This document shows, in pieces, positions 49,299-56,702 of a stretch of 56,702 bases of DNA (positions are counted from its first letter, which is position 1; every line of letters begins with the position of its first letter). The notes under the pieces are model-generated. The model searched no databases. It saw nothing but the letters and a program-made list of their open reading frames with translations, and was not told the DNA's origin. This DNA is from CAZFLM01 sp964519955. GTDB lineage: Bacteria; Armatimonadota; Chthonomonadetes; Chthonomonadales; CAJBBX01. Both the position numbers and the translations under genes were made by a program. The DNA lies in assembly GCA_964519955.1 (NCBI GenBank), contig CAZFLM010000041.1, forward strand, positions 1 through 56,702, read 5' to 3'.

Positions 49299-50648
49299 AT
49301 GAGAACCTGTGGCGCATGGGCCGCGGCAGCCCTGGCCTTGCTGTGTGTGGCGCGAGCGCAGGCGGATACGCCCGCCAACTGCTGGCCCCGATTCCGCGGG
49401 GTCGACGGCTGCGGCGTGGGCGCCGGCAAGCCGCTGCCCGAGACCTGGAGCGCGACCGAGAACGTCCTGTGGAAGGCCGAGGTGCCCGGCAAGGGCTGGT
49501 CCTCGCCCATCGTCTGGGGCGACCGCATCTTCCTCACCACCGCCATCCCGCCCGGCCAGGTCGAGCCGCCGACCACCCCGCAGAAGATGGAGGACAACGC
49601 GGTCGGCATCGTCACGACGAACGAGCAGCGGTGGATGGTGCTCTGCCTCGACCTGAAGACCGGCAAGACCCTCTGGCAGCAGGAGGCCCACCACGGCGTG
49701 CCGGACTGGCGCATCCACTCGAAGGGCAGCCACGCCTCCGAGACGCCCGTCACCGACGGCGAGCGGGTCTACGCGCTCATCGGCAGCGTCGGTCTGTTCT
49801 GCTACTCGATGGACGGCAAGCCGCTCTGGTCGGTCAAGTGGGGCCCGAAGCCGATGATGTTCAACTGGGGCACCGCCATCGGCCCCGAGGTCGCGAACGG
49901 CCGCGTGTTCGTGGTAAACGACAACGAGGAGAAGTCGGTCGTCACGTGCTACGACGCGAAGACCGGCAAGGAGCTGTGGAAGGTCGACCGCGACGAGAAG
50001 AGCAACTGGTGCAACCCCGTGATCTGGCGCAACAAGCTGCGCACCGAGCTGGTCACCGAGGGCACGAGGCGCGTACGCTCCTACAGCATGGACGGGAAGC
50101 TGCTCTGGGAGCTGCAGGGCATGTCCGTCGCGACGATTCCCTCCCCGTTCGTGTACAACGGCAATCTGTACGTCACGTCCGGCCACGTCAGCGGCCCCAT
50201 CCGCCCCATCTACTGCATCAAGCCGGGCGCTAAGGGCGACATCTCGCTGAAGCAGGGCACGACGAGCAACGCCTACATCACCTGGATGAACCCGGCGGCC
50301 GGCCCCTACGTGGTCACCCCGATGGCAATGGATGGCTACGTGTACGACCTGAACGACTGGGCCGGCCTGACATGCTACAAGACCGCGACCGGCGAGCAGG
50401 TCTACAAGGATAAGCCCCTCGCGACGCAGGGCCGCCCGATGTTCAGTGCGTCACCGGTCGGCGGCGACGGCAAGGTGTACTGCCAGGGCGAGAAGGGCCA
50501 GACCTACGTGGTGAAGGCCGGCCCGGAGTTCTCGGTCCTGGCGACCAACAAGCTCGGCGAAGACTCCCTCGCCACCCCGGCCATCGTCGACGGCACGCTG
50601 CTGATCCGAACGCTGGGGCATCTGTATCGGGTGGGTAGAGAGCAGTAG
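49299..50648 (+). CDS. Secreted PQQ-like beta-propeller protein
   Basis: A 449-residue exported protein with a signal peptide (1-22) and an outer-membrane-assembly/PQQ-like beta-propeller. Repeats include LDLKTGKTLWQQE, YSMDGKPLWSVK, YDAKTGKELWKVD and YSMDGKLLWELQ, each ending in the W motif. The start NCWPRFRGVDGCGVG is typical of the planctomycete/Armatimonadota type. There is no cytochrome domain and no PQQ-dehydrogenase cysteine ring that I can see, so it is probably a scaffold or binding protein rather than an enzyme. GAGAGGAG precedes the ATG. Confidence 0.88.
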   Translation: MRTCGAWAAAALALLCVARAQADTPANCWPRFRGVDGCGVGAGKPLPETWSATENVLWKAEVPGKGWSSPIVWGDRIFLTTAIPPGQVEPPTTPQKMEDNAVGIVTTNEQRWMVLCLDLKTGKTLWQQEAHHGVPDWRIHSKGSHASETPVTDGERVYALIGSVGLFCYSMDGKPLWSVKWGPKPMMFNWGTAIGPEVANGRVFVVNDNEEKSVVTCYDAKTGKELWKVDRDEKSNWCNPVIWRNKLRTELVTEGTRRVRSYSMDGKLLWELQGMSVATIPSPFVYNGNLYVTSGHVSGPIRPIYCIKPGAKGDISLKQGTTSNAYITWMNPAAGPYVVTPMAMDGYVYDLNDWAGLTCYKTATGEQVYKDKPLATQGRPMFSASPVGGDGKVYCQGEKGQTYVVKAGPEFSVLATNKLGEDSLATPAIVDGTLLIRTLGHLYRVGREQ

Positions 50649-50674
50649 CCAGGAGTCAGAAGCCAGAAGCCAGT
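50647..50674. repeat. Heptamer tract (AGCCAGA)n
   Basis: Four seven-base units agccagg, agtcaga, agccaga and agccagt run from the stop codon of the PQQ-propeller gene. Confidence 0.75.
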
Positions 50675-50727
50675 AGAACGGCGGCCCGCGCGCGAGGTGG
50701 GGCGGGCCGCCGTCCGTCGTGTGGGGC

Positions 50728-51028
50728 GCACAACCCCGCCGTCCCGTCCGCAGGACGGTTGGCCGCAGGCCCGCCAGCCGGGTGATTCATCTCCCGGCGC
50801 GCACGATGCCCGCCCCACTCACCGCACCACCCTGCCGTCCCGTCCGCCAGGACGGTTGGCCACAGGCCCGCCAGCCGGGTGATTCATCTCCCGGCGCGCA
50901 CGATGCCCGCGCCACTCACCGCACGACCCCGCCGTCCCGTCCGCCAGGACGCTTGGCCGCGGGCCCGCCAGCAGGGTGATTCATCTCCCGGCGCGCACGA
51001 TGCCCGCGCCACTCACCGCACCGCCCCC
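50728..51028. repeat. 97-bp tandem repeat, three copies plus a partial fourth
   Basis: Copies start at 50728 (96 bp), 50824 (97 bp) and 50921 (97 bp), with a partial one at 51018. Each has the hairpin CCGTCC-gcca-GGACGG (the first copy one base shorter) and the block ggtgattcatctcccggcgc. The unit is not a multiple of three, so it is not a protein repeat. Together with 50647-50674 it occupies most of the gene-free stretch 50649-51043 between two convergent genes; I see no gene there. Confidence 0.95.
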
Positions 51029-51043
51029 GTCAAACGACACCCG

Positions 51044-52444
51044 TCACCCGGCCACCCACGCCACATCGGCCTGCCGCTTCAGGAGGTGCTTCTGGTCGCC
51101 GGTCGTGAGCCAGACCAGCGCCGGCCCCGTGGGCGGCCAGACGAGCGTGGCGGCCGAGATGGGCGGCAGCGTGACGCGCGCCGCCTTGCCGCGCCAGCGG
51201 ATGCTCAGGGCGCGGGGCTCCCGGTCCGGGTTGTACGCGATGAGCGCGACGGTCTTGTCCGGGTTCACGAAGGCGACGGTCTCCTGCTGGTCCGTGTCGA
51301 TGCGGCGGGCGCCGGGGCGGACGAACCGGGCGGCGTGGGCCAGCGCGTAGTAGTCTTCCTCCAGCACGATGCGGCCCGTGTCGCGGTGGATCGTCACCAC
51401 GCCGCGGCAGTTGTCGGCGCCGCCGGGCAGCTTGGGGCCGGTCCTCTCGTCGAGAGCCAGGTTCCACTTCAGCACCGTGCGGGCCCAGTTGCGCGTCGCC
51501 CCAACGATCAGGTTGCGCATATCCCACATCAGGTTGCCGCCGAAGTCCTTGGCCCAGTCGCCCCCGCTGATCTCCGTGAAGTAGATCGCCTTGTCGGGAT
51601 AGGCGTCGTGCACCTTCGACTGAGCGCTCGGGTCACCGGCGTAGGCGTGGAACGCGACCCCGTCCACCCATCGCCGCGCTTCCGCGTCCTTGAGCACATC
51701 GAGCGGGTAGTCGGGCCGGTCCCAGTTGTGATCCCAGACGACGATCTTCGTCTTGAGGCCCGCCGCGCGCAGCTTCGGGCCGAGGAGCTTCGCCAGACGC
51801 GCCTGATCCGCGGGTTCCATTCGCATCGTCGGGTAGCCGGCCATCTCGTGCATCGGTTCGTTCTGCAGCGTCACCGCGTCGATGGCGATGCCATGCGCCC
51901 GGTAGGCCTGCAGGAAGCGCACGAAGTAGTCCGCGTAGGCTGCGTAGACAGCCGGGTCGTCCTTGAGCCTGCCCCCGTCGAGGCGCCCCGTCGTCTTCAT
52001 CCACGCGGGCGCGCTCCACGGGCTCGCCATAATCTTCACGCTCCGGTCGATCGCGAGTATCTGCTTGAGGACCGGGATGACGTACTCCTCATCCTTCGCG
52101 ATGGAGAAGCGCCTGAGGTCGAGGTCCGCCTCGCCGGCCGGCACGTCGTCGTAGGTGTACTCGCGCGTGCGGAAGTCGCTTGAGCCCATCGGCAGGCGCA
52201 GGTACGAGAAGCCGCCGCGCTTGGCTCCGAACAACGTCGCGAGCAGATCGGCGCGCTGGTCGGCCGTCAGCGCCTTCGCCAGCAGCCAGGCCGAGGTGTC
52301 CGTGAGCGCCGCGCCAAAGCCGTCCACGGTCTGGTACGTGCGCGTGTCGTCCACGTCTACGACGACATCGCCGAGCGCCGCCGCGGGACAGCATGCGGCC
52401 ACGAGCAGCACCGCGAGCAGCATCAGACGAACGGTCAGAAGCAT
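51044..52444 (-). CDS. GH30-like glycosidase (glucosylceramidase family)
   Basis: A 466-residue exported enzyme. The signal peptide (1-25) contains VAACC, a lipobox-like site. The TIM barrel begins QTVDGFGAALTDTSAWLL, the hallmark of GH30. The acid/base is E196 in TLQNEPMHE and the nucleophile is E291 in IYFTEISGG. A C-terminal beta-sandwich ends in IRWRGKAARVTLP. It would cleave beta-glycosidic bonds such as beta-1,6-glucan, beta-xylosyl or glucuronoxylan linkages. The start at 52444 gives the standard signal peptide, although GGGAG abuts the ATG. Divergent from the esterase gene with about 100 bp between. Confidence 0.9.
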   Translation of the reverse strand: MLLTVRLMLLAVLLVAACCPAAALGDVVVDVDDTRTYQTVDGFGAALTDTSAWLLAKALTADQRADLLATLFGAKRGGFSYLRLPMGSSDFRTREYTYDDVPAGEADLDLRRFSIAKDEEYVIPVLKQILAIDRSVKIMASPWSAPAWMKTTGRLDGGRLKDDPAVYAAYADYFVRFLQAYRAHGIAIDAVTLQNEPMHEMAGYPTMRMEPADQARLAKLLGPKLRAAGLKTKIVVWDHNWDRPDYPLDVLKDAEARRWVDGVAFHAYAGDPSAQSKVHDAYPDKAIYFTEISGGDWAKDFGGNLMWDMRNLIVGATRNWARTVLKWNLALDERTGPKLPGGADNCRGVVTIHRDTGRIVLEEDYYALAHAARFVRPGARRIDTDQQETVAFVNPDKTVALIAYNPDREPRALSIRWRGKAARVTLPPISAATLVWPPTGPALVWLTTGDQKHLLKRQADVAWVAG

Positions 52445-52546
52445 CTCCCGTGCCCTTTCCGGGCCGCAATCGGCAGGAGTCGGCGGCGCGGCTCGCGTAA
52501 TCGTTGCAGACCGAGTCCCACCAGGCGACTCGTCCGGAGGAATCCC

Positions 52547-53302
52547 ATGGCGCTGTGCCAACTCCACTACTTCAGCCCGGCACTCGAGAAGCAGACGGCC
52601 GCAATGGTCGTGCTGCCCGAGGACCCGGCCATCAAGCCGCCCTACTCAGTGTTCTACCTCTTGCACGGGCTGTCCGACGACCAGACGATCTGGCTGCGCC
52701 GCACCAGCATCGAGCGCTACGTCGAGGGTCTGCCGCTGATGGTGGTCATGCCCGACGGCGGGCGCGGCTTCTACTGCGACGCTGCCGAGGGCTATGCCTA
52801 CCATACCGCCATCGCGCACGATCTCGTCCAGTTCATCGACCGCACGTTCCCGACCCGGGCCGAACGCGCCGGCAGATGCGTAGGCGGCCTCTCGATGGGC
52901 GGCTACGGGGCGATGCGCTACGCCCTCGGCAACCCCGACCTGTTCTGCTCGGCGAACAGCCACTCGGGCGCGCTCTGCTTCGGCCACGGTCCAGCCATCG
53001 GTGACAACCCGCTGGCGGCGGAGTTCACTCGCATCCTCGGCCCGAGCCCTGCCGGCGGCCCGAACGACCTCTTCGCCCTCGCGAAGGCGATCCCCCCGGC
53101 GCAGATGCCCGCGCTGCGCATCGACTGCGGGGTCGACGACTTCCTCATCGAGGACAACCGCGCGTTTCACGCCTACCTGGGCGAGATCGGCGTGGCGCAC
53201 GAGTACGAGGAGTTCCCGGGCGAGCACACCTGGTCGTACTGGGACACCCATGTCCAGGAAGCTCTGGCGTTCCACCTGAAGGCACTGGGCATCGAGCGGT
53301 AA
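52547..53302 (+). CDS. Esterase (alpha/beta hydrolase, esterase D/FrmB-like)
   Basis: A 251-residue alpha/beta hydrolase of the putative-esterase (PF00756-like) group, which includes feruloyl and acetyl-xylan esterases, esterase D and S-formylglutathione hydrolase relatives. The nucleophile is S116 in GGLSMGGYG, the acid is in DCGVDDFL and the His is H227 in PGEHTWSYW. There is no signal peptide. GGAGGAA precedes the ATG by five bases. In the company of xylan- and arabinan-type glycosidases it may deacylate plant polysaccharides, but the substrate is not settled. Confidence 0.88.
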   Translation: MALCQLHYFSPALEKQTAAMVVLPEDPAIKPPYSVFYLLHGLSDDQTIWLRRTSIERYVEGLPLMVVMPDGGRGFYCDAAEGYAYHTAIAHDLVQFIDRTFPTRAERAGRCVGGLSMGGYGAMRYALGNPDLFCSANSHSGALCFGHGPAIGDNPLAAEFTRILGPSPAGGPNDLFALAKAIPPAQMPALRIDCGVDDFLIEDNRAFHAYLGEIGVAHEYEEFPGEHTWSYWDTHVQEALAFHLKALGIER

Positions 53303-53326
53303 AGAGCGTTGGACGGGCAGGTCGAT

Positions 53327-53342
53327 TGGCATGCTTCTTGCA
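53327..53342 (+). promoter_or_regulatory. Sigma-54-type (-24/-12) promoter of the second PEP-CTERM gene
   Basis: TGGCATGCTTCTTGCA matches the RpoN consensus TGGCACG-N4-TTGC with one change, with the required 10-base spacing between GG and GC. It lies 86 bp ahead of the PEP-CTERM start. 13 of 16 bases equal the site at 23213-23228. Confidence 0.75.
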
Positions 53343-53428
53343 CTCGCACAATTGCCTGGCCGTTCCCGACAGGGTCCCTGGTCCGGGAGCCGCTCAGCAC
53401 ATCACGGCAGGTTCATGGAGAACCACCT

Positions 53429-54082
53429 ATGGGTAGTCCAGTTCGGTTGCTCTGCGGCCTGATCGCCGCGACCTCGTTGGCCCTCGCCGCAGCAGGCGTC
53501 CGGGCCGACGACAACGTCGCATTCGGCAAGCCCGTCACGCTCTACGGCACGTTCGGCACGCAGCGCGACAGCACCTGGCCCGACACGTCCGTGTACCCCG
53601 TGGCGGACGCCTCGACGCTGGTTGACGGCGTGTTCCTCGCCCCCGGGACGGAGTGGCAGGACGGTTCCGTCTGGTGGGACAACGTGGCGAGCCCCGGCAA
53701 CTCGATTGTCATCGATCTCCTGGGCGCCTACACGCTCACCGGGCTGGAGGTCCAGGCCGACGACAACGACACGTACCTGATCTCGTACCTGGGCACAGAC
53801 AGCGCCTGGCACAACCTCTGGGAGGTGCCGGCGGTCGGCGGCAGCGGCATGCAGTACCGCCCCGATCCCGGCGACTCCAGCGCCATCTACGCCTTGCCGA
53901 CGCCCGTGACCGCGACTGCCCTCAAGTTCGAGGGTTCGCTCACGGCAACCGATCAGTGGTGGGCGGTAGCCGAGATCAAGGCGTTCGGCGCCAGCTCGGT
54001 GCCGGAGCCGGGCGTCCTGGCGTGGCTGCTTGGCCCGGCCGTCGCCGGCGCCGCCATCGCGCGCCGCAGGTTGAAGAAGTAG
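53429..54082 (+). CDS. PEP-CTERM protein with discoidin-like (F5/8 type C) domain
   Basis: A 217-residue exported protein. The signal peptide is 1-25; then follows a discoidin-like carbohydrate-binding fold (NVAFGKPVTL, VDGVF, IVIDLLGAYTLTGLEVQADD, WWAVAEIKAFG). The sorting tail is VPEPG, a hydrophobic helix and ARRRLKK. It would bind a glycan and be processed by exosortase at the cell surface. GGAG is eight bases before the ATG. A sigma-54-type promoter lies upstream at 53327. The tail is very close in sequence to that of the other PEP-CTERM protein (VPEPGVLA in both). Confidence 0.9.
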   Translation: MGSPVRLLCGLIAATSLALAAAGVRADDNVAFGKPVTLYGTFGTQRDSTWPDTSVYPVADASTLVDGVFLAPGTEWQDGSVWWDNVASPGNSIVIDLLGAYTLTGLEVQADDNDTYLISYLGTDSAWHNLWEVPAVGGSGMQYRPDPGDSSAIYALPTPVTATALKFEGSLTATDQWWAVAEIKAFGASSVPEPGVLAWLLGPAVAGAAIARRRLKK

Positions 54083-54115
54083 CCACCCGCTGTCGGCGTT
54101 TGCCAGCCCGCTGCC

Positions 54116-54146
54116 GTCTCCCCGTGCGCACACGCCGCGGGGAGAC
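54116..54146 (+). terminator. Hairpin after the second PEP-CTERM gene
   Basis: GTCTCCCC pairs perfectly with GGGGAGAC around a 15-nt loop, 34 bp after the stop. There is no T-run. Confidence 0.5.
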
Positions 54147-54226
54147 GCTGCATCGGGCGGAAGGAACCCGGCTGCCGCGCGCCCAATAGGGCAGCAATCG
54201 CGCAGCGCACCGGGAGACCGATCGAG

Positions 54227-54769
54227 ATGGAACCCTTCTGGCCCCTCACTGTCTTCGCCTACTGCCCGAAGTGCGGCCAACCGGGCGCGGGCGCTCGATC
54301 CATCAAGCAGTATGTCTGCGAGGCGTGCGGCTTCCAGTACTTCCAGAACGCGGCCTCCGCGGCGGTAGCCGTGATCCGCGATGCCCAGGGCCGCGTGCTG
54401 TTCACCCGACGCGCGAAGGAGCCCGCGAAGGGCCTGCTCGATCTGCCCGGCGGCTTCGTCGACCCCCTCGAGACCGGTGAGCAGGCGGTGGTCCGCGAGC
54501 TACTCGAGGAGACCGGCCTCCACGTCGAGGTGGCCCGCTACCTCACTTCCTCGACCAACCGCTACGACTACGCCGGGGTCACCTACTACTCCACCGACCA
54601 GGTCTTCGAGTGCCGCGCTCTCGATCCCACGCAGGCGAGCGCACTCGACGAGACGACCGAGATCGTGTTCGGGCATCCTGCCGACATCGCGCTCGACGAG
54701 ATCGGCTTCGAGACGATCCGCAACGTCGTGCGCTGGCTCATCGACCACGACCGCCAACAGGAGACATAA
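54227..54769 (+). CDS. Nudix hydrolase with N-terminal zinc ribbon
   Basis: A 180-residue protein. An N-terminal zinc ribbon (YCPKCG and VCEACG) is followed by a Nudix fold with the full box G-x5-E-x7-REx2EExG: GGFVDPLETGEQAVVRELLE then ETGL. The layout is like NudC/NADH pyrophosphatase relatives. It hydrolyses nucleoside diphosphates linked to another moiety; the exact substrate is unknown. Its stop is 2 bp from the next start, so it is co-transcribed with the lipoprotein glycosidase gene. Confidence 0.92.
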   Translation: MEPFWPLTVFAYCPKCGQPGAGARSIKQYVCEACGFQYFQNAASAAVAVIRDAQGRVLFTRRAKEPAKGLLDLPGGFVDPLETGEQAVVRELLEETGLHVEVARYLTSSTNRYDYAGVTYYSTDQVFECRALDPTQASALDETTEIVFGHPADIALDEIGFETIRNVVRWLIDHDRQQET

Positions 54770-54771
54770 CC

Positions 54772-56361
54772 ATGCAGATCGCGTCCCGCGCCGGCCTCCT
54801 TGCTGCAGCCTGCCTCCTTCTGACGGGCTGCGCGAACGCCCAGCCTGCCCAGAGCACATCCACGGCGGCCCCGCCGTCGCGCACCGGCCCCGCCCTCGGC
54901 ATGAACCTGAGCGGGCCGGCTGACTGGAACACCGAGCAGCCCTTCGTCGACGTGTTTCGCCTCTCGCGCGAGTGGATCAGCCAGCGGGAGAACGCGGACT
55001 GGGGCAAGGGCCCGAAGCTGGAGCTGGACGAGCATGGCTGGGTGAAGCGCCTGGAGCCGGGGTGCTTCGCCGAGACGCCGATGTGCACCATTGACGGCGG
55101 CCACTACCCCTCCGGCGACTACACCGTGCTGTGGGATGGCGAGGGCAAGCTCGACTTCAACGACACGGCGTCGGTCGTCAGCAGCGCCCCGGGGCGCATG
55201 GTCGTGAAGGTGGACTCGAAGAAGGGCACGCTCTTCCTGCGCCTGCGCGCTACGACCCCCTCCAACCCGGTGCGCAACATCCGCATGCTCATGCCGGGCT
55301 GCGAGAAGACCTACGCGGCCAACCCGTTCGATGCTTCGTTCCTGAAGCGCTGGCAAGGAGTGACGTGCCTGCGGTTCATGGACTGGATGATGACGAACGG
55401 GTCGAAGGTTGCGAAGTGGAGCGACCGCCCGAAGCCGACGGACGCCACGTGGACGATCAAGGGCATCCCGGTCGAGGTGATGTGCGACCTGGCGAACCGG
55501 CTGAAGGCGGACGCGTGGTTCTGCATGCCGCACCTGGCCGACGACAACTACGTGCGCGAGTTCGCCAAGGTCGTCAAGGAGCGCCTCGATCCAAGCCTGA
55601 AGGCCTACGTGGAGTACTCCAACGAGGTTTGGAACGGCGGGTTCGAGCAGTGCGGCTGGGCCGGCAAGGAGGGCCAGCGCCTGAAGTTCGCGGAGAAGCC
55701 CTGGGAGGCCGGCTGGAAGTACACCGGGCACCGCTCGCTGCAGATCTTCCGCATCTGGGAAGAGGTCTTCGGCGGCACGGGCCGGCTGGTGCGCGTGCTC
55801 GCGTCTCAGGCCGCCAACCCCTACGTCTCGGAGCGCGTCGTCGAGTTCGAGGAGGTCTACAAGCACGCCGATGCCCTGGGCATCGCCCCGTACATCGGCT
55901 GCAGCGTCGCGCCGGACGGCAAGCCCAGCGTGGCGGAGGTGGAGAAGTGGAGCGTCGACCAGGCGCTCGACTACCTGGAGCAGACCGCGCTGCCCGAGTC
56001 GACGAAGTGGATCGAGGAGCAGAAGAAGGTCGCCGACAAGTACCACCTGAAGCTCGTCGCCTACGAGGGTGGGCAGCACATGGTGGGCGTGGGCGGCGGC
56101 GAGAACAGCCAGACGATGGAGAAGCTCTTCCGAGCCGCCAACCGGCACCCGCGCATGGGCGCGATCTACCGCAAGTACTACGACGCGTGGACCAAGGCCG
56201 GCGGCAACCTGTTCTGCTACTTCGCCTCGATGGACGGCTGGAGCAAGTGGGGCAGTTGGGGCATGCTGGAGTACCGCGACGAGGACCCCGCGAAGTCGCC
56301 CAAGTTCATGGCGACGATGGAGTGGGCCAAGCGCTGCGGGCAGAAGGTGAACGTGCCGTAG
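54772..56361 (+). CDS. Lipoprotein, putative glycoside hydrolase of clan GH-A type
   Basis: A 529-residue lipoprotein with a lipobox LLTGC (Cys20). An N-terminal region (about 30-180) carries GMNLSGPADWNTEQPFVDVF. A TIM-barrel-like part then has AYVEYSNEVWNGGFEQ (candidate acid/base Glu) and LVAYEGGQH (candidate nucleophile Glu), in positions like clan GH-A. This type is often labelled cellulose-binding protein in Planctomycetota and is not a well-described family. AGGAG precedes the ATG, 2 bp after the Nudix stop. Function as a surface beta-glycanase is inference. Confidence 0.7.
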   Translation: MQIASRAGLLAAACLLLTGCANAQPAQSTSTAAPPSRTGPALGMNLSGPADWNTEQPFVDVFRLSREWISQRENADWGKGPKLELDEHGWVKRLEPGCFAETPMCTIDGGHYPSGDYTVLWDGEGKLDFNDTASVVSSAPGRMVVKVDSKKGTLFLRLRATTPSNPVRNIRMLMPGCEKTYAANPFDASFLKRWQGVTCLRFMDWMMTNGSKVAKWSDRPKPTDATWTIKGIPVEVMCDLANRLKADAWFCMPHLADDNYVREFAKVVKERLDPSLKAYVEYSNEVWNGGFEQCGWAGKEGQRLKFAEKPWEAGWKYTGHRSLQIFRIWEEVFGGTGRLVRVLASQAANPYVSERVVEFEEVYKHADALGIAPYIGCSVAPDGKPSVAEVEKWSVDQALDYLEQTALPESTKWIEEQKKVADKYHLKLVAYEGGQHMVGVGGGENSQTMEKLFRAANRHPRMGAIYRKYYDAWTKAGGNLFCYFASMDGWSKWGSWGMLEYRDEDPAKSPKFMATMEWAKRCGQKVNVP

Positions 56362-56389
56362 CGTGAGGTGCCCAGGCGGAGGAGTGCCC

Positions 56390-56644
56390 GTGGCTGAGCA
56401 GCCCATGTCGGAGAGGAAGCGGTACCGCCTGCTGGATGATGGCCGGCGCGGGCTGCTCAGGGCGTGGCTCGTCGTCCTGCTGGTCACGGTGGCCGCCTTC
56501 CTCTACCCCGTCCGCGACCAGATGACGCGGGGCATCCTGCTGGCGGGCCCGGCGCTGCTCTGGCTAGCCTGGATCATGCACGAGTGCAGTGGTGGGATGG
56601 GCCTCCGTGCCCGTCCGGTACGACTCATGAATAGGTCAGGCTAG
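56390..56644 (+). CDS. Small membrane protein with repeat-derived C-terminus
   Basis: An 84-residue protein with two short hydrophobic segments (AWLVVLLVTVAAFLYPV and GILLAGPALLWLAW). The start GTG at 56390 has GGAGGA six bases before it. The last 27 residues (from WIMHECSGG onwards) are encoded by the 83-bp dispersed element, whose terminal CTAG provides the stop codon. The original end of the gene was therefore probably replaced. Function unknown. Confidence 0.5.
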   Translation: MAEQPMSERKRYRLLDDGRRGLLRAWLVVLLVTVAAFLYPVRDQMTRGILLAGPALLWLAWIMHECSGGMGLRARPVRLMNRSG

Positions 56645-56646
56645 GG
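56564..56646. repeat. 83-bp dispersed element, copy B
   Basis: Inverted near-identical copy of 3585-3667 (82 of 83 bases), bounded by CTAGCCTG and CAGGCTAG apart from the outermost gg. It supplies the last 27 codons and the stop of the small membrane protein. Confidence 0.93.
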
Positions 56647-56702
56647 GCAATACCGTGTACTTAAGTCAGCAGGGCGATAGTGAACGGTTTGTATGGTCTC
56701 GC
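56647..56702. other. Tail of the window
   Basis: No gene or recognisable signal is seen in these 56 bases. Confidence 0.4.

Noticed and set aside
50719..51028. Apparent open frames encoding Pro/Arg-rich repeats in the 97-bp array
   Set aside because: The 97-bp period shifts the frame in each copy and there is no ribosome binding site, so conservation is at the DNA level.
50728..51028. CRISPR array
   Set aside because: The copies are contiguous 97-bp units with no unique spacers, and no cas genes are present.

Overview
This 56.7 kb window is bacterial chromosomal DNA of high G+C content, with dense genes on both strands and no rRNA, tRNA, CRISPR array or complete insertion sequence that I can see. 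The envelope looks diderm: there is an outer-membrane beta-barrel porin, there are lipoproteins, and two proteins carry PEP-CTERM sorting tails. Tat-exported Gfo/Idh/MocA oxidoreductases, UroD-like proteins, secreted glycosidases, PQQ-type propellers and pilin-like H-X9-DG-type tails point to Armatimonadota or a planctomycete-like lineage. Armatimonadota is my best guess, by inference rather than from any marker gene.

Layout. 0-7.3 kb: a secreted clan GH-D-like glycosidase, a porin and a chemoreceptor. 7.6-9.5 kb: an overlapping three-gene unit (membrane protein, XRE regulator, secreted subtilase). 9.7-17.8 kb: an MFS exporter, a UroD-like protein, an unknown protein, a GH78 rhamnosidase, a phosphohexomutase and an FGGY sugar kinase. 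17.8-24.3 kb: a secreted protein of unknown function, an orphan hybrid histidine kinase, a NupG-like transporter, a PEP-CTERM protein and an aldo/keto reductase. 24.3-29.1 kb: GH51 arabinofuranosidase, DinB protein, superoxide dismutase and an archaeal-type ATPase. 29.2-33.6 kb: a Gfo/Idh/MocA oxidoreductase, two paralogous secreted proteins and ApbE. 33.7-38.4 kb: a large secreted metzincin and a second UroD-like protein. 38.4-41.4 kb: three tandem bacteriohemerythrins, an FmdB zinc ribbon and an isolated nuoB-nuoI pair. 41.5-49.1 kb: a beta-lactamase-fold protein with a TPR partner, an unusual ABC ATPase pair, an unknown protein, a second Tat-exported oxidoreductase, an RNB exonuclease and a VapBC-like pair. 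49.3-56.6 kb: a PQQ propeller, GH30, an esterase, a second PEP-CTERM protein, Nudix, a glycosidase-like lipoprotein and a small membrane protein.

Taken together, the genes describe a heterotroph that degrades plant-type polysaccharides (alpha-galactoside, rhamnoside, arabinoside and beta-glycoside linkages), imports and phosphorylates sugars, and senses oxygen or redox state.

The most unusual content is non-coding. An 83-bp element occurs at both ends of the window in opposite orientation with 82 of 83 bases identical. Its 27-bp core recurs mid-window. There are 114-, 97- and 39-bp tandem repeats, several heptamer and decamer repeat families shared between distant intergenic regions, and sigma-54-type promoters with a near-common sequence in front of both PEP-CTERM genes.
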